The translations under genes were made by a program, and so were the position numbers. DNA of 64,000 nt from positions 124,001 through 188,000 of the forward strand of contig CBDFIU010000002.1 in assembly GCA_965248235.1 (NCBI GenBank), read 5' to 3'. Shown here in pieces: positions 60,164 through 64,000 of the stretch. The DNA is from UBA6623 sp965248235. GTDB lineage: Bacteria > Acidobacteriota > Terriglobia > Bryobacterales > UBA6623. Position 1 is the first letter of the stretch. Every line of letters begins with the position of its first letter. The notes beneath the pieces were generated by a model. That model had not been told where the DNA came from and did no database searches. It saw only the letters and a program-made list of their open reading frames with translations.

Positions 60164-62071
60164 CTATCGCACTTTCCTGAAAACCATCGTGGCCAGCGGC
60201 GGCAGGGTCACGAAAAGGGAACAGGGCCAAGTATGCAGGGGCGCATTGGTCGCTTTCACGCCCCCTTGGTTGCCCTGATTGCTTCCCCCGTAGATTTCGG
60301 CGTCGCTGTTTAAGATCTCCTGCCAATAACCCGGCTCGGGCACGCCGACCGGATAGTAGTAGCGCGACACGGGCGTGAAATTGCAGACGAAGAGTAGCTG
60401 ATCGCTCGTGCTTTTGCCGCGGCGTAGAAAATTGACCACGCTCGATTCACGGTCGCCACAGTCGACCCACTCGAACCCCGCGGCGTCGAAATCCAGTTCA
60501 TAAAGCGCGGGTTCGGTGCGGTAGAGATCGTTAAGATCTTTCACCCAAAGTTGCACGCCGGCGTGCAAGGGGCTGTCGAGCGCTTCCCACGAGAGCGCGC
60601 CGTCGTGGCCCCACTCCGCTCGTTGGCCGAATTCATCGCCCATGAAAAGCAACTTCTTGCCCGAGTGCCCGAATAGGAAGCCATAGAGCAAGCGCAGGTT
60701 CGCAAAGCGTTGCCAATCGTCGCCCGGCATCTTATTCAGCATCGAACCTTTTCCGTGGACGACCTCGTCGTGCGAGAACGGCAAGACGAAATTCTCGCTG
60801 AAGGCGTAGAGCATGCTGAAGGTGAGCTTGTCGTGGTGGTGCTTGCGGTTGATCGGGTCCTCCGCCATGTAATCGAGCATGTCGTGCATCCAACCCATAT
60901 TCCACTTGAACCCGAACCCCAACCCGCCGGCGTCGGTCGGCCGCGATACCATCGGCCAGGAAGTCGATTCCTCGGCCATCGTCATCACGTCGGGGTACTC
61001 GGCGTAAACGAGTTCGTTGAAGCGGCGCAGGAATTCAACGGCCTCCAGATTCTCCTTGCCGCCGTGGCGGTTGGCTACCCATTCGCCGTCCTCGCGCCCG
61101 TAGTCGAGGTATAACATCGACGCCACAGCGTCCACGCGCAGCCCGTCGATGTGATAGCGGTCCAACCAAAACAAGGCATTACTGATTAGGAAGTTGGCGA
61201 CTTCCCGCCGCCCGAAGTTGAAAATCAGCGTATCCCAGTCCGGATGCTTCCCCTTGCGCGGATCAGCGTGCTCGTAAAGATGTGTCCCGTCGAAATAGCC
61301 CAGCCCGTGAACGTCATGCGGGAAGTGAGCCGGCACCCAGTCGATGATCACACCGATGCCGCGCTGATGCAGCAGGTCGACCATCGCCATGAAATCGTCG
61401 GGGGTGCCGAACCGGCTGGTCGGCGCAAAGTAACCCACCGGCTGATAACCCCACGAGCCGTCGAAGGGGTGTTCGCTCACCGGCAAGAGCTCGACGTGCG
61501 TGAAACCCATCTGTGTGAGATAATCGGCGAGCCGGGGAGCAATTTCGGTGTAGCTCAGCCAACGACCGCCCTCGTCCGTCGCGCGCCGCCACGAACCGAG
61601 GTGGACTTCATAAATGGAGATCGGAGCTTCATGCGAATTGCGGACAACGCGATTCCCCATCCACTCCTCGTCCTCCCACTCGTACTCGGATAAGTCCCAG
61701 ACTTTCGAAGCCGTTTGGGGCCTCAACTCGGCCGCGAAACCATAGGGGTCCGCTTTGTTGGCGGAATGCCCGTTTTCTCGCGAGACGATGTGGTATTTGT
61801 ACAATGCGCCCGCATCCAAGCCTTCAACGAATCCCTCCCACACGCCCGCCTCGGGCCTGAGACGAAGCGGCTGGTTTTCGGGGTCCCAATCGTTAAAATC
61901 CCCGATCACCGATACGCGTTCGGCGTTCGGGGCCCACACCGCGAATCGAACCCCCCGCTGATCCCCTGAAAACGCCCGGTGAGCCCCCAGCCGGTCGTAG
62001 GAGCGGTAGTGGGTTCCTTCCGCCAATAGGTGCAGGTCGTAATCGCTCAGCGTCGGGCGAGTCAAAGCCAT
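60164..62071 (-). CDS. glgB: 1,4-alpha-glucan branching enzyme, GH13
   Basis: Makes the alpha-1,6 branches of glycogen. 635 residues. A CBM48-type N-terminal domain (GVRFAVWAPNAERVSVIGDF) precedes the GH13 barrel: GIGVIIDWVPAHFPHDVHGL (region I), GLRVDAVASMLYLDYGREDG with the catalytic Asp (region II), MTMAEESTSWPMVSRPTDAG with the catalytic Glu (region III), and LPFSHDEVVHGKGSM (region IV). Start ATG 62071. Glycogen synthase and other glg genes are not in the window. Confidence 0.95.
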   Translation of the reverse strand: MALTRPTLSDYDLHLLAEGTHYRSYDRLGAHRAFSGDQRGVRFAVWAPNAERVSVIGDFNDWDPENQPLRLRPEAGVWEGFVEGLDAGALYKYHIVSRENGHSANKADPYGFAAELRPQTASKVWDLSEYEWEDEEWMGNRVVRNSHEAPISIYEVHLGSWRRATDEGGRWLSYTEIAPRLADYLTQMGFTHVELLPVSEHPFDGSWGYQPVGYFAPTSRFGTPDDFMAMVDLLHQRGIGVIIDWVPAHFPHDVHGLGYFDGTHLYEHADPRKGKHPDWDTLIFNFGRREVANFLISNALFWLDRYHIDGLRVDAVASMLYLDYGREDGEWVANRHGGKENLEAVEFLRRFNELVYAEYPDVMTMAEESTSWPMVSRPTDAGGLGFGFKWNMGWMHDMLDYMAEDPINRKHHHDKLTFSMLYAFSENFVLPFSHDEVVHGKGSMLNKMPGDDWQRFANLRLLYGFLFGHSGKKLLFMGDEFGQRAEWGHDGALSWEALDSPLHAGVQLWVKDLNDLYRTEPALYELDFDAAGFEWVDCGDRESSVVNFLRRGKSTSDQLLFVCNFTPVSRYYYPVGVPEPGYWQEILNSDAEIYGGSNQGNQGGVKATNAPLHTWPCSLFVTLPPLATMVFRKVR

Positions 62072-62216
62072 GGCCGGACCGTATCCCTAACGATGTCAAA
62101 ACGTAAGCGACAACGCAAACCCGCGGGGCGGTAACCGCAGGTCGCTTCCCTGCTCCACTTGTCATCCCGCCCACCGACCATGTAGCCTTGGCGAGTATCC
62201 CTTTCTTTCGCCGCTC

Positions 62217-63776
62217 ATGCCGATCCACGACTACCTCGACGGCCAAACATTAAGTACCCCCGAAGCTCCGTACATCCGCGACGGCGAGCGTCGACTCAGC
62301 TATCGCGATACGCGGGCGCGCTCGCATCAGATCGCCCACGCCCTCCATTCCGCCGGACTCGGGCCGGGAGACCGCGTCGCCGTTCTGGCTAAGAACTCTC
62401 TCGAATATGCCCTCGCCTACTACGGTTGCTCAAAGGCCGGCGTCGTCCCCGTCCCGCTCAACTATCGCTTGGCTCCGCCCGAGTGGCTCTATATCCTGAA
62501 CGACTCGGACGCCAAGATTCTCTTTGCCGGCGGCGAATATGTGGAGGCGGTCGAAGCCATGCGAGATAACCTCGCGTCCGATGAGCAAATTATCGCGCTC
62601 AACGATTCACCCGCCTCCGGCGCGCCGGCATTCGAGGACTGGTACGCTGATCACCCGACCGACGCGCCCGCCCACACGCCCGATAACGCAGACCCCGCCC
62701 TACAGCTCTACACCAGCGGGACGACCGGTCACCCTAAAGGCAGCGTGCTCTCGCACCGCGCCTTTCAAGCGGCTTTTGAGACGGTTGGAAAGGGCTTCGT
62801 ACGTAACGAGGACTGCTGTCTTGTCGTCGTCCCGATGTATCACATATTCGGCGTTGCCGTGACGTTTTGCGCCGCGGTCACGGGCGGCTCCGTCGAAGTG
62901 CTGTCGGAATTCACTCCCGGCGGCGTTGTGGAAAAATTGAGCGCCGGCGAAGTTCACTTTGTGGGCCTGGTGCCCGCCATGATTCAAGCCTGCTTGGCCC
63001 ATGTCCCCGATGTCGCCGAGCGCGACTACAGCGCCCTCAACGTTGTGGCGTACGGCGCCTCGGCGATCGCCGAGCAAACTCTGCGTCAGGCCGCCGAAGT
63101 CTTCCGCTGCGATTTCCTGCAACTTTACGGAATGACCGAAATCGCGCCTTTTACTTACTTACTCCCTGAGCATCACGAGCGCGCCTTGGCCGAAAAGCCG
63201 GCCTTGCTGCACTCCGCGGGTGTCGTGATCCCCGGCTTCGAAATGCTCGTGGTGGACGAAGACGACCAGCCGGTCGCCCCAGGAACCCTCGGCGAAGTCG
63301 TCGCCAAGGGACCGGCCTTGATGACCGAATATTGGAAGAAACCCGAGGCCACCGCCGAGTGCATGCGGGGTGGTTGGATGCACACCGGTGACGCCGGATA
63401 CCTGGATGAAGAGGGTTTCCTTTACCTGCAAGACCGCATGAAAGACATGATCGTCTCCGGTGGCGAGAACATCTATCCGCGCGAAGTTGAGATTGTTTTG
63501 TTCGAGCACCCCGACATCGTCGATGCCGCCGTGATCGGGATTCCCGACGAACAATGGGGAGAGACCGTCAAAGCCATCGTCGTTCTCCGCGACGGCGCAC
63601 CGGCCGACGAAGAACGAATCATCGACTTCTGCCGAGACAAGCTGGGAGGCTACAAACGTCCCCGCTCAGTCGACTTTCTCGAGGCCTTGCCTCGCAACCC
63701 AAGCGGCAAAGTCCTCAAACGCCGACTCCGCGAGGCCTATTGGAAAGGAAGAGACCGCCGCATCGCAGGCTCCTAG
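62217..63776 (+). CDS. Long-chain fatty-acid-CoA ligase-like, AMP-dependent
   Basis: 519 residues. Adenylation core: LQLYTSGTTGHPKGSVLSH, YGMTEIAPFTYLLPEHHERA, GEVVAKGPALMTEYWKKPEA, GWMHTGDAGYLDEEGFLYLQ, DRMKDMIVSGGENIYPREVE and the final Lys in NPSGKVLKRRLR. Activates a carboxylic acid, typically a fatty acid, as acyl-AMP then acyl-CoA. The specific acid cannot be told. Start ATG 62217; divergent from glgB. Confidence 0.93.
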   Translation: MPIHDYLDGQTLSTPEAPYIRDGERRLSYRDTRARSHQIAHALHSAGLGPGDRVAVLAKNSLEYALAYYGCSKAGVVPVPLNYRLAPPEWLYILNDSDAKILFAGGEYVEAVEAMRDNLASDEQIIALNDSPASGAPAFEDWYADHPTDAPAHTPDNADPALQLYTSGTTGHPKGSVLSHRAFQAAFETVGKGFVRNEDCCLVVVPMYHIFGVAVTFCAAVTGGSVEVLSEFTPGGVVEKLSAGEVHFVGLVPAMIQACLAHVPDVAERDYSALNVVAYGASAIAEQTLRQAAEVFRCDFLQLYGMTEIAPFTYLLPEHHERALAEKPALLHSAGVVIPGFEMLVVDEDDQPVAPGTLGEVVAKGPALMTEYWKKPEATAECMRGGWMHTGDAGYLDEEGFLYLQDRMKDMIVSGGENIYPREVEIVLFEHPDIVDAAVIGIPDEQWGETVKAIVVLRDGAPADEERIIDFCRDKLGGYKRPRSVDFLEALPRNPSGKVLKRRLREAYWKGRDRRIAGS

Positions 63777-63777
63777 C

Positions 63778-64000
63778 CTAGTGCGCTAAACCCTTCCCCT
63801 TGCCGGGGTCCCAGATCGTTCCGCCGATGTAGCGTTCGGCGTCCGCGTTGTTGTTGTAGTAGTAGACGGTCACGAGTTTCCCGTCGGCTCGCTGCACGGT
63901 GCGGGGATAGCCTAAATCCCAGTTGCCGCCGTCTTGGCGCAACACGATTTCCGAACTCCAGGTCTCGCCATTATCCGAACTCAGCCGGGCGCGAATTCCG
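63778..64000 (-). CDS. Sialidase-fold (BNR) protein, C-terminal part
   Basis: Partial; the 5' part lies beyond the window. The minus-strand frame reads ARLSSDNGETWSSEIVLRQD and GGNWDLGYPRTVQRADGKLV, then TVYYYNNNADAERYIGGTIW. SxDxGxTW is the BNR/Asp-box motif of sialidase-like propellers and DLGYPRTVQ with TVYYYN is common in exo-sialidase-like proteins of Acidobacteria and Planctomycetes. The stop TAG is at 63780-63778. It could hydrolyse sialic acid or another terminal sugar. Confidence 0.82.
   Translation of the reverse strand, partial: GIRARLSSDNGETWSSEIVLRQDGGNWDLGYPRTVQRADGKLVTVYYYNNNADAERYIGGTIWDPGKGKGLAH

Noticed and set aside
1..64000. CRISPR array or prophage
   Set aside because: No series of regularly spaced direct repeats and no integrase, terminase, capsid or tail genes seen; the only direct repeat pair (48491-48549) has just two units.

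Overview
The window looks like one contig of a GC-rich free-living bacterium, most likely an Acidobacteriota in the Solibacter/Bryobacter sense. The main evidence is two genes carrying the Solibacter-type C-terminal domain (TIGR03437-like: 2379-4268, and a broken copy at 41430-41995), one STGPRT/KHGL family protein (11063-11911), and abundant palindromic intergenic repeats. This placement rests on family recognition, not on a phylogenetic marker search.

Layout. 1-2163: end of nrdR and a primary sigma factor. 2.2-10.5 kb: TIGR03437 protein, leucyl aminopeptidase, threonine synthase, secreted alpha-L-fucosidase, secreted PQQ-type beta-propeller. 10.5-15.3 kb: repeat-rich accessory zone with a KHGL-family gene and an agarase-like glycoside hydrolase cut in two by a complete IS1595-type element with an exact 8-bp target duplication. 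15.3-22.4 kb (minus strand): divergent Nramp-like carrier, zinc-type alcohol dehydrogenase, exported AlgH/YqgE-like protein, CE15 glucuronoyl esterase, CoA-binding protein, MetY. 22.7-33.7 kb: tRNA-Pro(CGG), cobalamin-dependent MetH, M28 peptidase, ROK kinase, serine-glyoxylate-type aminotransferase, panB-panC. 33.7-42.6 kb: ArsR plus VOC operon, orphan corrinoid protein, SDR remnant, sugar isomerase-like TIM barrel, class III aminotransferase, Gfo/Idh/MocA oxidoreductase, HEAT-repeat protein, XRE regulator. 42.6-49.4 kb: M2 dipeptidase lipoprotein, frameshifted glycosyltransferase, exported glycosylasparaginase, two exported unknowns, exported isochorismatase-fold hydrolase. 49.7-57.7 kb: Wza/Wzc polysaccharide export pair, small membrane protein, DUF4440-like lipoprotein, coaE-htrA, ornithine cyclodeaminase family. 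57.7-64 kb: repeat zone, small Cys4 protein, acidobacterial exported unknown, glgB, AMP-dependent acyl-CoA ligase, and a partial sialidase-fold protein.

How the genes fit together. Many products carry export signals and act on glycans or peptides (fucosidase, agarase-like enzyme, CE15 esterase, sialidase-fold protein, glycosylasparaginase, M28 and M2 peptidases). This suggests a scavenger of complex polysaccharides and glycoproteins that also makes exopolysaccharide (Wza/Wzc) and glycogen (GlgB). Methionine synthesis is covered by MetY plus MetH, and coenzyme A synthesis by PanB, PanC and CoaE.

The most notable observations are the clean IS insertion with a reconstructable host gene, five families of dispersed repeats in intergenic gaps, an exported AlgH-like protein, an Nramp homologue without the metal-binding DPGN motif, an orphan corrinoid protein, and single-base-deletion frameshifts at 44.6-45.4 kb and 50.86 kb that may be assembly errors or real gene decay. 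I found no CRISPR array, prophage or clearly new multi-gene system.
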